Positions 1-5,022 of a DNA stretch of 5,022 nucleotides are shown here, piece by piece. The notes beneath the pieces were generated by a model that saw nothing but the letters and a program-made list of their open reading frames with translations, did not search any database and was not told the origin of the DNA. The number at the start of each line of letters is the position of its first letter. The stretch's first letter is position 1. The stretch covers positions 1 through 5,022 of the forward strand of contig CAXTCI010000284.1 in the NCBI GenBank assembly GCA_964242325.1, in the 5' to 3' direction. The translations under genes were made by a program, and so were the position numbers. The stretch is from DASWOJ01 sp964242325 (GTDB lineage: Bacteria > Pseudomonadota > Alphaproteobacteria > Acetobacterales > Acetobacteraceae).

Positions 1-65
1 GCGACGTCATGCGCGACAAGGGAGCCAAAGCCGTCATCCCGCCCCGGTCCGACCGCCGCATGCAG
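1..65 (+). pseudogene. IS5-type transposase fragment (partial, probable relic)
   Basis: Read on the + strand in the frame starting at base 3, this edge gives DVMRDKGAKAV followed by IPPRSDRR. It resembles the piece of IS5-family DDE transposases in which a short helix ending in 'rGa.aVIPPrsnRr' precedes the tyrosine-rich YD..lY..Rh segment. The 5' part lies outside the window. After about base 65 the expected YD..lY..R continuation is missing from all three + frames, although this frame stays open to a TGA at 174-176 inside the antisense of the regulator gene. I therefore read it as the broken end of an insertion-sequence relic, not a working transposase. Only about 20 residues support it, so the family assignment is tentative. 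Confidence 0.5.
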
Positions 66-75
66 CCTCAATGGG

Positions 76-807
76 CTATCGTTGCGTCACCGGCTGCAGC
101 GTGGACAGGCCGCCGCAGGACTGCGGCCGGTCGGCGAACTGAAGATGGTCCAGCAGGAACGTCGCGGCGTCCGTGATCTCCTCCCGCAATGCCTGGACGG
201 CGTCCTCCGTGGCGCCGGAACGAAGCGCCTGCAGTATCTCGCGATGATGGTGACGGACGCCCCCGTGACTCAGCAGGGACCAGCGGGCCTCCCAGAACAC
301 CGGGCCGCGCCGCAACCAGAGCGACTCGATGAACTGCAGCAGCATCGGGGCGTCGCTGGCACGGTAGACGATGAACAGGAACCCGCGATCCGCCCGGAGC
401 ACGGCCTCGGGATCGACGCGGTGGCGGGCTTGGATGTGTTCCTCAAGCTGGGTCTCCAGCAGGTCCAGCGCCTGCGTTGTCAACTTGGGGGCCGCCATCC
501 GCAACGCCAGCGGTTCCAGCTCCGCCCGGATCGCACCCAGTTCGGCGAAGGCACGCCGGGTCAGCCGCGGCACGATGGCGGTTCCAGATGGCGTGAGATC
601 AAGGGCCTGCTCAGCTGCAAGCCGCCGCAGCGCCGTGCGCGCCGGCATCGGGCTGACTCCGAGCGCCGTCGCCACCCGCCTTATCGAGAGTCGGTCTCCC
701 GGGGCGAACGCTCCTTCAACCAGCGCCGTGCGGACCCGCTGATAGGCTTGCTCGTCCAGGGTCGCGCCCGAGGATGCGGCATCGTTGCTGATCGAAGAAT
801 CTATCAT
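76..807 (-). CDS. GntR-family transcriptional regulator, FCD (FadR-like) C-terminal domain
   Basis: A 243-residue DNA-binding regulator of the GntR superfamily, FadR/FCD branch, of normal length for the group. Residues about 17-80 form the winged helix-turn-helix: the Y22-R26 helix, 'APGDRLS' at 35-41, the recognition region 'VATALGVSPMPARTALRRL' at 45-63, and the wing ending 'SGTAIV'. Residues about 85-225 are the all-helical FCD effector domain, including R94-E96 and the D140/F143 and H188-R189-E190-I191 helices. FCD proteins usually bind a metal through one Asp and three His. Here D140 and H188 are present, but the expected His after F143 is L144 and the last His is E210, so the metal site looks degraded. 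The start at 807 has only a weak AAGAGA-like ribosome site. The gene is divergent from the aminotransferase operon and separated from it by 75 bp, so control of that operon and of itself is a reasonable inference. The ligand is unknown. Confidence 0.9.
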   Translation of the reverse strand: MIDSSISNDAASSGATLDEQAYQRVRTALVEGAFAPGDRLSIRRVATALGVSPMPARTALRRLAAEQALDLTPSGTAIVPRLTRRAFAELGAIRAELEPLALRMAAPKLTTQALDLLETQLEEHIQARHRVDPEAVLRADRGFLFIVYRASDAPMLLQFIESLWLRRGPVFWEARWSLLSHGGVRHHHREILQALRSGATEDAVQALREEITDAATFLLDHLQFADRPQSCGGLSTLQPVTQR

Positions 808-809
808 TG

Positions 810-819
810 TGTGATCACA
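810..819. promoter_or_regulatory. Perfect 10-bp palindrome, candidate operator
   Basis: TGTGATCACA is its own reverse complement and ends two to three bases upstream of the regulator's start codon, so it lies in that gene's 5' leader. GntR/FadR-type operators are short dyads containing GT...AC, and this site has T-GT-GATC-AC-A. It also resembles two CRP half-sites, but without the 6-bp spacer CRP needs. Autoregulation by the neighbouring GntR protein is the simplest inference. A 10-bp palindrome can also occur by chance. Confidence 0.4.
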
Positions 820-828
820 TTTCTCTTG

Positions 829-844
829 GATTCGAGACCGAATC
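829..844. promoter_or_regulatory. Inverted repeat GATTCG-N4-CGAATC, candidate operator
   Basis: Two perfect 6-bp arms (829-834 and 839-844) flank the spacer AGAC. The dyad covers the candidate -35 hexamer of the aminotransferase operon (832-837), where a bound repressor would block RNA polymerase. It lies in the divergent gap next to a GntR gene, so that protein is the first candidate to bind here. The sequence is not a textbook GntR operator, so the pairing is inferred from position. Confidence 0.4.
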
Positions 845-860
845 TAGGCTCAGCTATCAT
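832..860 (+). promoter_or_regulatory. Candidate sigma70-type promoter of the aminotransferase operon
   Basis: TCGAGA at 832-837 (4 of 6 matches to TTGACA) and TATCAT at 855-860 (5 of 6 to TATAAT) are separated by 17 bp, the optimal spacing. Transcription would begin near 867, leaving a short leader that still contains the ribosome site at 870-876. The weak -35 box is what would be expected for a regulated promoter, but no transcript data back this up. Confidence 0.35.
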
Positions 861-869
861 GGACATCCC

Positions 870-876
870 AGGTGGA
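870..876 (+). promoter_or_regulatory. Shine-Dalgarno site that sets the aminotransferase start
   Basis: AGGTGGA ends six bases before the ATG at 883. The in-frame ATG at 859 would add eight residues (MDIPGGHA) but has only a weak AGG about ten bases upstream and lies inside the candidate -10 box. The 883 start is therefore preferred. Confidence 0.65.
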
Positions 877-882
877 CATGCA

Positions 883-2196
883 ATGAGTGCGACTGCAACG
901 CTCGGCAACAGCGACATTCCCAGTTCAGTGGTGGAGGCCCGTGCCGCCTACGTTGCCGCCCGGCCACAAAGCGAAGCGCTGCACCGGCACGCCCTGGCCG
1001 TCATGCCTGGTGGCAATACCCGCTCCGTTCTGTCCTATGGCCCTTTCCCGACCGCTATGGCCCGCGGAACGGATTGCCGGCTGTGGGATGTGGATGGCCA
1101 CGCCTACCTCGACCTATGCGGGGAGTATACGGCCGGGCTGTTCGGCCATTCCGAGCCGCGCATCCATGCCGCCATCGTCCAGGCCATGTCGTCCGGCCTC
1201 AACTTGGCTGCTGTCGGCGAGGCGGAGGTCTGGCTGGCGCGCATTTTGTGTGACCGCTTCAAGTCCATGGAGTTAGTACGCTTCACCAATAGCGGCACGG
1301 AAGCGAACCTGATGGCCATCATGGCCGCCCGCGCCTTCACCGGGCGCGAGCAGGTGATGGTGTTCCGCGGCGGCTACCACGGCGGGGTGCTCACCTTTCC
1401 ACTCAGCGGCGCGAGTGCGGTGACGGTTCCCTTCCCGGTGGTGATGGCCGACTACAACGATGCGCCCGGGGCGGTCGCGTTGATCCGCGAGCACGCCGCG
1501 ACCCTGGCGGCCGTCATCATCGAACCGATGCTCGGTGGCGGCGGCTGCATCCCGGCTCGGCCAGACTTTCTGCAAACCTTGCGGATCGCCACGAGCGAAG
1601 CGGGCGCACTCCTCATCCTCGACGAGGTCATGACCTCGCGCATGAGCGCCGGCGGTCAACAGCTCCGGGCGGGCGTGGTGCCGGATCTGACGACGTTGGG
1701 CAAATACGTTGCCGGCGGCATGAGTTTCGGCGGCTTCGGCGGGCGGGCCGATGTGATGGACCTGTTCACCGTAAAGCTGCCGCATGCTGGAACCTTCAAC
1801 AACAACGTGCTGTCCATGGCTGCCGGCCGCGTCGCCATGGGCGAGATCTTCACCGCTGACATGGCCGATGCCCTGTTCACCCGCGGCGAAAAGATGCGCG
1901 CAGCCCTGAACGACGCTTGTCGGGGGACGAGCATGCACTTCACCGGCCTTGGCTCCATGGCGACGCCGCATTTCCGCCCCGGCCCGATCGAGCGCCCTTA
2001 CACTGCCACGGCGGAGGAGGATGGCCTGCGCGAGCTGTTCTTCTTCGACATGCTGCGGGACGGCCTTTACCTGGCCAGGCGCGGCATGGTGGCATTGAGC
2101 TTGCCGGTGGACCAATCCGACTTGGACCGCTTCACCGCCGCCGTGGCCGACTTCGTGCAGAGCCGTGGGCCCTTGCTGCAGCAGCTAGCGCATTGA
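883..2196 (+). CDS. Class III PLP-dependent aminotransferase, beta-phenylalanine aminotransferase-like (GSAM-like fold)
   Basis: A 437-residue cytoplasmic fold-type I PLP enzyme, full length for the family. Visible landmarks are 'MPGGNTRSV' at 41-49, the phosphate-binding 'NSGTEAN' at 136-142, 'GGYHG' at 163-167, E214 in 'EPMLGGGGCIP', D247 in 'LDEVMTSR' (pairs with the PLP ring nitrogen), the Schiff-base lysine K274 in 'LGKYVAGGMSFGGFGGR', and 'HAGTFNNN' at 301-308. Such proteins are often labelled glutamate-1-semialdehyde aminomutase. From memory, however, this one tracks the Variovorax paradoxus beta-phenylalanine aminotransferase almost throughout, including the C-terminal 'LSLP...D.DR' segment. 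The two arginines described there for carboxylate binding (R41 and R398) correspond here to R47 and R400. The expected reaction is transfer of the beta-amino group of a beta-amino acid to 2-oxoglutarate or pyruvate, giving a beta-keto acid. It is not likely to be the haem-pathway HemL, given its catabolic setting and these motifs. It is the first gene of a three-gene unit, and the exact substrate is inferred. Confidence 0.9.
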   Translation: MSATATLGNSDIPSSVVEARAAYVAARPQSEALHRHALAVMPGGNTRSVLSYGPFPTAMARGTDCRLWDVDGHAYLDLCGEYTAGLFGHSEPRIHAAIVQAMSSGLNLAAVGEAEVWLARILCDRFKSMELVRFTNSGTEANLMAIMAARAFTGREQVMVFRGGYHGGVLTFPLSGASAVTVPFPVVMADYNDAPGAVALIREHAATLAAVIIEPMLGGGGCIPARPDFLQTLRIATSEAGALLILDEVMTSRMSAGGQQLRAGVVPDLTTLGKYVAGGMSFGGFGGRADVMDLFTVKLPHAGTFNNNVLSMAAGRVAMGEIFTADMADALFTRGEKMRAALNDACRGTSMHFTGLGSMATPHFRPGPIERPYTATAEEDGLRELFFFDMLRDGLYLARRGMVALSLPVDQSDLDRFTAAVADFVQSRGPLLQQLAH

Positions 2197-2210
2197 CCGG
2201 AGCACCCGCC

Positions 2211-3788
2211 ATGCATCGCCGCCGCTTCCTTGCCACCGGCACGGGCCTAGTCGCCGCCGGGCTTTCTCCGGCCCGGGCACAGCGCGCAGACCCTCGCGTG
2301 CTGCGTTTCGTGCCGCAGGCGAACCTCACCGCGCTGGACCCGATCTGGACCACGGCCGCGATCTCCACCACCCACGGCTACACCGTGTTCGACACGCTGT
2401 ACGGCAGCGACGAGGCAGGACGTCCGCAGCCGCAGATGGCGGAGGGCCATACCGTCTCCGACGATGGCCGCACCTGGACCATCCGGCTGCGCGATGGGCT
2501 GAGATGGCATGACGGCACCCCGGTACTGGCGCGGGACTGTAGCGCCAGTTTGCAGCGCTGGTCCCGGCGGGACACGTTCGGGCAGTCCTTGGCACAGGTG
2601 GTGGACAGTTGGGGCGAGGCGGATGACCGGACAGTGGTCATCAAGCTGAAGTCGTCCTTCCCACTGCTGGTCACGGCCATCGCCAAGACCTCCTCGGCCG
2701 CGGCGTTCATGATGCCGGAGCGGCTGGCGCAGATCGACCCGTTCCAGCAGGTGACGGAGATGATGGGGTCCGGCCCTTTCCGCTTCCTGGCTGACGAGTA
2801 TGTCTCAGGCAGCCGCGTTGTCTATGCGCGGTTCGACGGCTACGTCCTGCGGCAGGAGGCGCCTTCGGGGACGGCCGGGGGCAAGGTGGCACATTTTTCC
2901 CGTGTCGAATGGCAGGTCATCCCCGACGTCGCGACCACATCGGCGGCGCTGAACCGGGGTGAAGTGGACTGGTGGGACCAGGTGGCACCCGATCTCACGC
3001 CGCTGTTGCGGCGCAACAAAGACGTGACGGTCGGAGTGAACGATCCTGGTGGCTACATCGGTACGTTGCGGTTCAACGCGCTGCACCCGCCCTTCGACAA
3101 TCCGGCGATCCGCCGGGCCGTGCTGTATGCCGCGAACCAGGACGACTACCTGCGTGCGATCACCGGCAACGACCCGGAGATCTTCGGTGAATGCCACAGC
3201 ATGTGGCCCTGCGGCACGCCATACGGTGTGGAGACCGGCGCCAAGGGGCCGCCCGACTTGGGACACGCGAAGGCGATGCTGAAGGCAGCCGGCTATGGTG
3301 GGGAGAAGGTGGTGATCCTGAACCCGTCCGACCTGCCCAGCATCGGACCCTTCGGCGAGGTCACCGCCGACCTCCTGAAGAAGCTCGGGATGAGCGTCGA
3401 ATTCGTGGATACCGATTGGGGCACCGTCGTCCAGCGCAGAGCCAGCCGAGAACCGATCGACAAGGGCGGCTGGAGCATCTTCCATACCTGGTGGCCAAGC
3501 TCCACCATTGCCACGCCCGCGACGAACCCTACGCTGCGCGGGCAAGGACCGCAGGGCTGGTTCGGGTGGTATAAGAACGACCGCGTCGAACAGTTGGCCG
3601 CCGACTGGCTCCTCGCCTCCACGGAGGCGGAGCAGAAGCGCCTGGCCGCAGCGATCCAGGATGAGTCGATGCAGCAGGCGCCGATCGTCCCGCTGGGGCG
3701 CTACTTCATCCGCACTGCCTATCGCGCCGACCTCACCGGCTTCGTCCGCAGCAGCATCAATCTTCCCTGGGGCGTCCGGCGCGCCTGA
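2211..3788 (+). CDS. ABC transporter substrate-binding protein, family 5 (peptide/opine/nickel type)
   Basis: A 525-residue periplasmic solute-binding protein of the DppA/OppA/NikA class (SBP_bac_5), of usual length. The N-terminus has a Tat-like signal: R3-R4-R5-F6-L7, a hydrophobic stretch to about residue 19, then the cleavage-type A21-R22-A23 before Q24. The family signature lies at about 76-105, 'MAEGHTVSDDGRTWTIRLRD' then 'GLRWHDGTP', where the usual pattern is AegW..s.DG.tytf.LR.gv.fhDG.p. Further family features are 'GSGPFRF' at 186-192, the 'LNRGEVDWWDQV' region at 248-258, and 'RFNALHPPFDNPAIRRAV' at 287-304. The start has GGAG eight bases upstream and lies 14 bp after the aminotransferase stop, so co-transcription is very likely. 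No permease or ATPase gene is adjacent, which is unusual for this family. C328 and C334 could form a periplasmic disulfide. The ligand cannot be read from sequence; context suggests an amide- or peptide-like compound. Confidence 0.93.
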   Translation: MHRRRFLATGTGLVAAGLSPARAQRADPRVLRFVPQANLTALDPIWTTAAISTTHGYTVFDTLYGSDEAGRPQPQMAEGHTVSDDGRTWTIRLRDGLRWHDGTPVLARDCSASLQRWSRRDTFGQSLAQVVDSWGEADDRTVVIKLKSSFPLLVTAIAKTSSAAAFMMPERLAQIDPFQQVTEMMGSGPFRFLADEYVSGSRVVYARFDGYVLRQEAPSGTAGGKVAHFSRVEWQVIPDVATTSAALNRGEVDWWDQVAPDLTPLLRRNKDVTVGVNDPGGYIGTLRFNALHPPFDNPAIRRAVLYAANQDDYLRAITGNDPEIFGECHSMWPCGTPYGVETGAKGPPDLGHAKAMLKAAGYGGEKVVILNPSDLPSIGPFGEVTADLLKKLGMSVEFVDTDWGTVVQRRASREPIDKGGWSIFHTWWPSSTIATPATNPTLRGQGPQGWFGWYKNDRVEQLAADWLLASTEAEQKRLAAAIQDESMQQAPIVPLGRYFIRTAYRADLTGFVRSSINLPWGVRRA

Positions 3789-3810
3789 CCGCCTTTTCGG
3801 AGACCAAAAA

Positions 3811-4854
3811 ATGACGCGACTGACGCGTGACCAGATGCGCGGCATGGTCCAGACTGTGCTGGGCCTGATCGACCCGGCCGAGCTGGGCTCCACCCTGATG
3901 CACGAGCACCTGCTGTGGAACATCACCCCGCCAGCCCGACGCGGCGAAGACCTGGGTCCGCCGCTTGACCCGGGACAATGGTGGGACCTGCTGAACGCCG
4001 ACGCCAGCAACCTGCGCAACACCACGCAGCTCGACCATGACCGCGCCATCCGAGCCACGGCGGAGATGGTGGCGCATGGCGGCAGGACGGTGGTGGAGCT
4101 GACGATCGGCGGGTTGATGCCCGATCCCGAGGGGCTGGCGAAGGTGGCGCGGGAGACCGGCGCGCATATCGTCATGGGCTGCGGCCACTACGTGCACGAC
4201 TACCAGGATCCGGCCAATGCCGACCGCACCGTCGACAGTTTCGCCAGGGAGATGGTCGACCAAGTGCAGGTCGGAGCCTGGAACACCGATGTGCGGGCCG
4301 GCATCGTCGGCGAGATCGGCTGCCAGTGGCCATGGACCGACCTGGAGAAGCGCACTCTCGCCGGGGCCGTGATCGCGCAACAGGAAACCGGCGGTGCGCT
4401 GACCATCCATCCTGCCCGGCACGAGGACCACCCGTGGATGCTGGTGGAGTTCCTGCGGGAGCACGGGGCCGACATGGGCCGGGTCATCATCGACCACATC
4501 GACCGCACGATCTTCGATGACGACCGCCTGTTCCGTCTGGCCGATGCGGGCGTGGTCCTGGAGTGGGACCTGTTCGGGCAGGAGAACACCTACTATGCTC
4601 ATTCCGACATCGACATGCCCAATGACGGCTCTCGCATCAGGGCGATCCGCCGCGTCATCGATCGCGGCCATCGCGACCAGATCGTTGTCAGCCATGACAT
4701 CTGCCACGTCATCCAGTTTTCCGAGTTCGGCGGCCACGGCTACGCGCACATCCACAAGAAAGTGCTTCCCCATATGGCAAAGCGGGGGTTCACCCCGGCT
4801 GAGATCGACCAGATCATGGTGGTCAACCCGAGACGTCTTCTTACGTTCGTCTAA
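3811..4854 (+). CDS. Phosphotriesterase-family metal-dependent hydrolase (PHP/PTER-like)
   Basis: A 347-residue TIM-barrel enzyme of the amidohydrolase superfamily, phosphotriesterase branch, full length. All expected binuclear metal ligands are visible: H31 and H33 in 'GSTLMHEHL', the bridging E168 in 'VGEIG', H200 in 'LTIHP', H229 in 'IIDHID', and D296 in 'VSHDICH'. The C-terminal 'VNPRRLLTF' is the family's closing motif. The bridging residue is Glu, as in Escherichia coli PHP and mammalian PTER, not the carboxylated Lys of true phosphotriesterases and PLL lactonases. A paraoxonase or quorum-quenching lactonase label would therefore be poorly supported. PTER has been reported to hydrolyse N-acetyltaurine, so an amidase role is plausible beside an amino-acid aminotransferase, but this is inference; an ester or lactone substrate remains possible. 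There is no signal peptide, so it should be cytoplasmic. The start has GGAGA seven bases upstream, 22 bp after the binding-protein stop. It is the last gene of the unit. Confidence 0.92.
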   Translation: MTRLTRDQMRGMVQTVLGLIDPAELGSTLMHEHLLWNITPPARRGEDLGPPLDPGQWWDLLNADASNLRNTTQLDHDRAIRATAEMVAHGGRTVVELTIGGLMPDPEGLAKVARETGAHIVMGCGHYVHDYQDPANADRTVDSFAREMVDQVQVGAWNTDVRAGIVGEIGCQWPWTDLEKRTLAGAVIAQQETGGALTIHPARHEDHPWMLVEFLREHGADMGRVIIDHIDRTIFDDDRLFRLADAGVVLEWDLFGQENTYYAHSDIDMPNDGSRIRAIRRVIDRGHRDQIVVSHDICHVIQFSEFGGHGYAHIHKKVLPHMAKRGFTPAEIDQIMVVNPRRLLTFV

Positions 4855-4879
4855 TCTGCTTGCGGTCCAGCGTTCCAGT

Positions 4880-4917
4880 CCGCCCATGGCGGCCATCAAG
4901 GTTCGTGGGAGGCTTTT
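4880..4917 (+). terminator. Weak candidate terminator region after the hydrolase gene
   Basis: CCGCC-CAT-GGCGG (4880-4892) can fold into a 5-bp GC stem with a 3-base loop, 25 bases after the stop codon. The only T-run (TTTT at 4914-4917) lies about 20 bases further on, so this is not a canonical intrinsic terminator. It is the best candidate before the window ends. Confidence 0.2.
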
Positions 4918-4933
4918 ATTGGGTTCCGGGGTG

Positions 4934-4949
4934 GTGATGAATTCATCAC
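4934..4949. repeat. Perfect 16-bp palindrome
   Basis: GTGATGAATTCATCAC equals its own reverse complement over 16 bases, with no unpaired centre. It lies 79 bp after the hydrolase stop in non-coding DNA. A fully palindromic site of this length suits a dimeric DNA-binding protein better than an RNA hairpin, because it leaves no natural loop. Its GTGAT/ATCAC half-sites also occur, overlapping, in the palindrome at 810-819. Its function is unknown. Confidence 0.6.
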
Positions 4950-5022
4950 GCAACCAGGCTGGTAATGCGGGCGCAGTCAGGAGTGCAGCAGCGGCACTGT
5001 CAACTTGTTGGACTGAGGTCGC

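Larger units (their letters stand above)
4855..5022. other. Non-coding right flank of the operon
   Basis: No convincing gene is seen in this 168-bp stretch. It holds a GC hairpin (4880-4892), a short T-run at 4914-4917 and a 16-bp palindrome (4934-4949). The minus strand is open in one frame from the window edge through 4954, but its translation matches nothing I recognise and runs on antisense to the hydrolase. Confidence 0.5.

Noticed and set aside
810..819. CRP/FNR-type binding site
   Set aside because: The TGTGA and TCACA halves are adjacent, without the 6-bp spacer of a CRP site, and the site lacks the TTGAT/ATCAA halves of FNR.
82..882. Long + strand open frame upstream of, and in phase with, the aminotransferase
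   Set aside because: It is antisense to the well-supported GntR gene and its translation has no recognisable domain. The aminotransferase family begins at about 883 with its own ribosome site.
1917..2210. N-terminal extension of the binding-protein frame into the aminotransferase gene
   Set aside because: It overlaps conserved aminotransferase sequence out of frame, and the signal peptide starts exactly at the ATG at 2211 behind a GGAG site.
2805..4175. Long minus-strand open frame across the binding protein and hydrolase genes
   Set aside because: It spans two coding regions and their gap on the opposite strand. The His/Arg/Pro-rich composition is typical of a GC-rich shadow frame and no domain is visible.
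3757..5022. Minus-strand open frame running from the right edge through the non-coding flank into the antisense of the hydrolase
   Set aside because: Its edge portion stays open and could be part of a gene, but the translation is unfamiliar, the start would be TTG, and most of the frame is antisense to a complete enzyme gene.
1..5022. Near-matching inverted ends of the window: GCGACGTCA at the left and GCGACCTCA on the complement of the right end
   Set aside because: This is only 8 of 9 bases at arbitrary window boundaries, with transposase-like sequence inside the left end, so it does not show that the segment is a transposon.
4855..5022. tRNA or small RNA gene in the right flank
   Set aside because: A GGTTCG stretch at about 4900-4905 recalls a T-arm, but no cloverleaf stems or anticodon arm can be formed around it.

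Overview
The window looks like a high-GC proteobacterial chromosome segment. The GC-biased third codon positions, short Shine-Dalgarno-led gaps between genes and the gene families fit an alphaproteobacterium such as a Roseomonas or Azospirillum-like Rhodospirillales member. A betaproteobacterium cannot be excluded, because the sequence carries no taxonomic marker. The many long antisense and out-of-frame ORFs are GC-driven shadows.

Layout, left to right. The first ~65 bases read in the + direction as a scrap of an IS5-type DDE transposase, cut by the window edge and losing resemblance just before the next gene. A minus-strand GntR/FCD regulator follows (76-807). A 75-bp divergent intergenic region (808-882) holds two short dyads and a candidate sigma70 promoter. 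Three + strand genes are then packed head to tail with gaps of 14 and 22 bp: a class III PLP aminotransferase closely resembling the beta-phenylalanine aminotransferase of Variovorax (883-2196), a family 5 (peptide/opine/nickel type) periplasmic substrate-binding protein with a Tat-like signal peptide (2211-3788), and a phosphotriesterase-family metallohydrolase with a glutamate as bridging metal ligand (3811-4854). The last 168 bases (4855-5022) hold no gene I can support, but contain a short GC hairpin and a perfect 16-bp palindrome.

How the genes may work together (inference): the divergent GntR protein is the obvious candidate local regulator. The binding protein would capture an amide- or peptide-like compound in the periplasm, the metallohydrolase would cleave it (amide, ester or lactone), and the aminotransferase would remove the amino group of a beta-amino acid product. 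That makes a compact scavenging pathway for an N-acylated or otherwise masked beta-amino acid. Permease and ATPase genes are absent here, so uptake must depend on a transporter encoded elsewhere. The individual families are well known. The combination and its substrate are the part worth testing.
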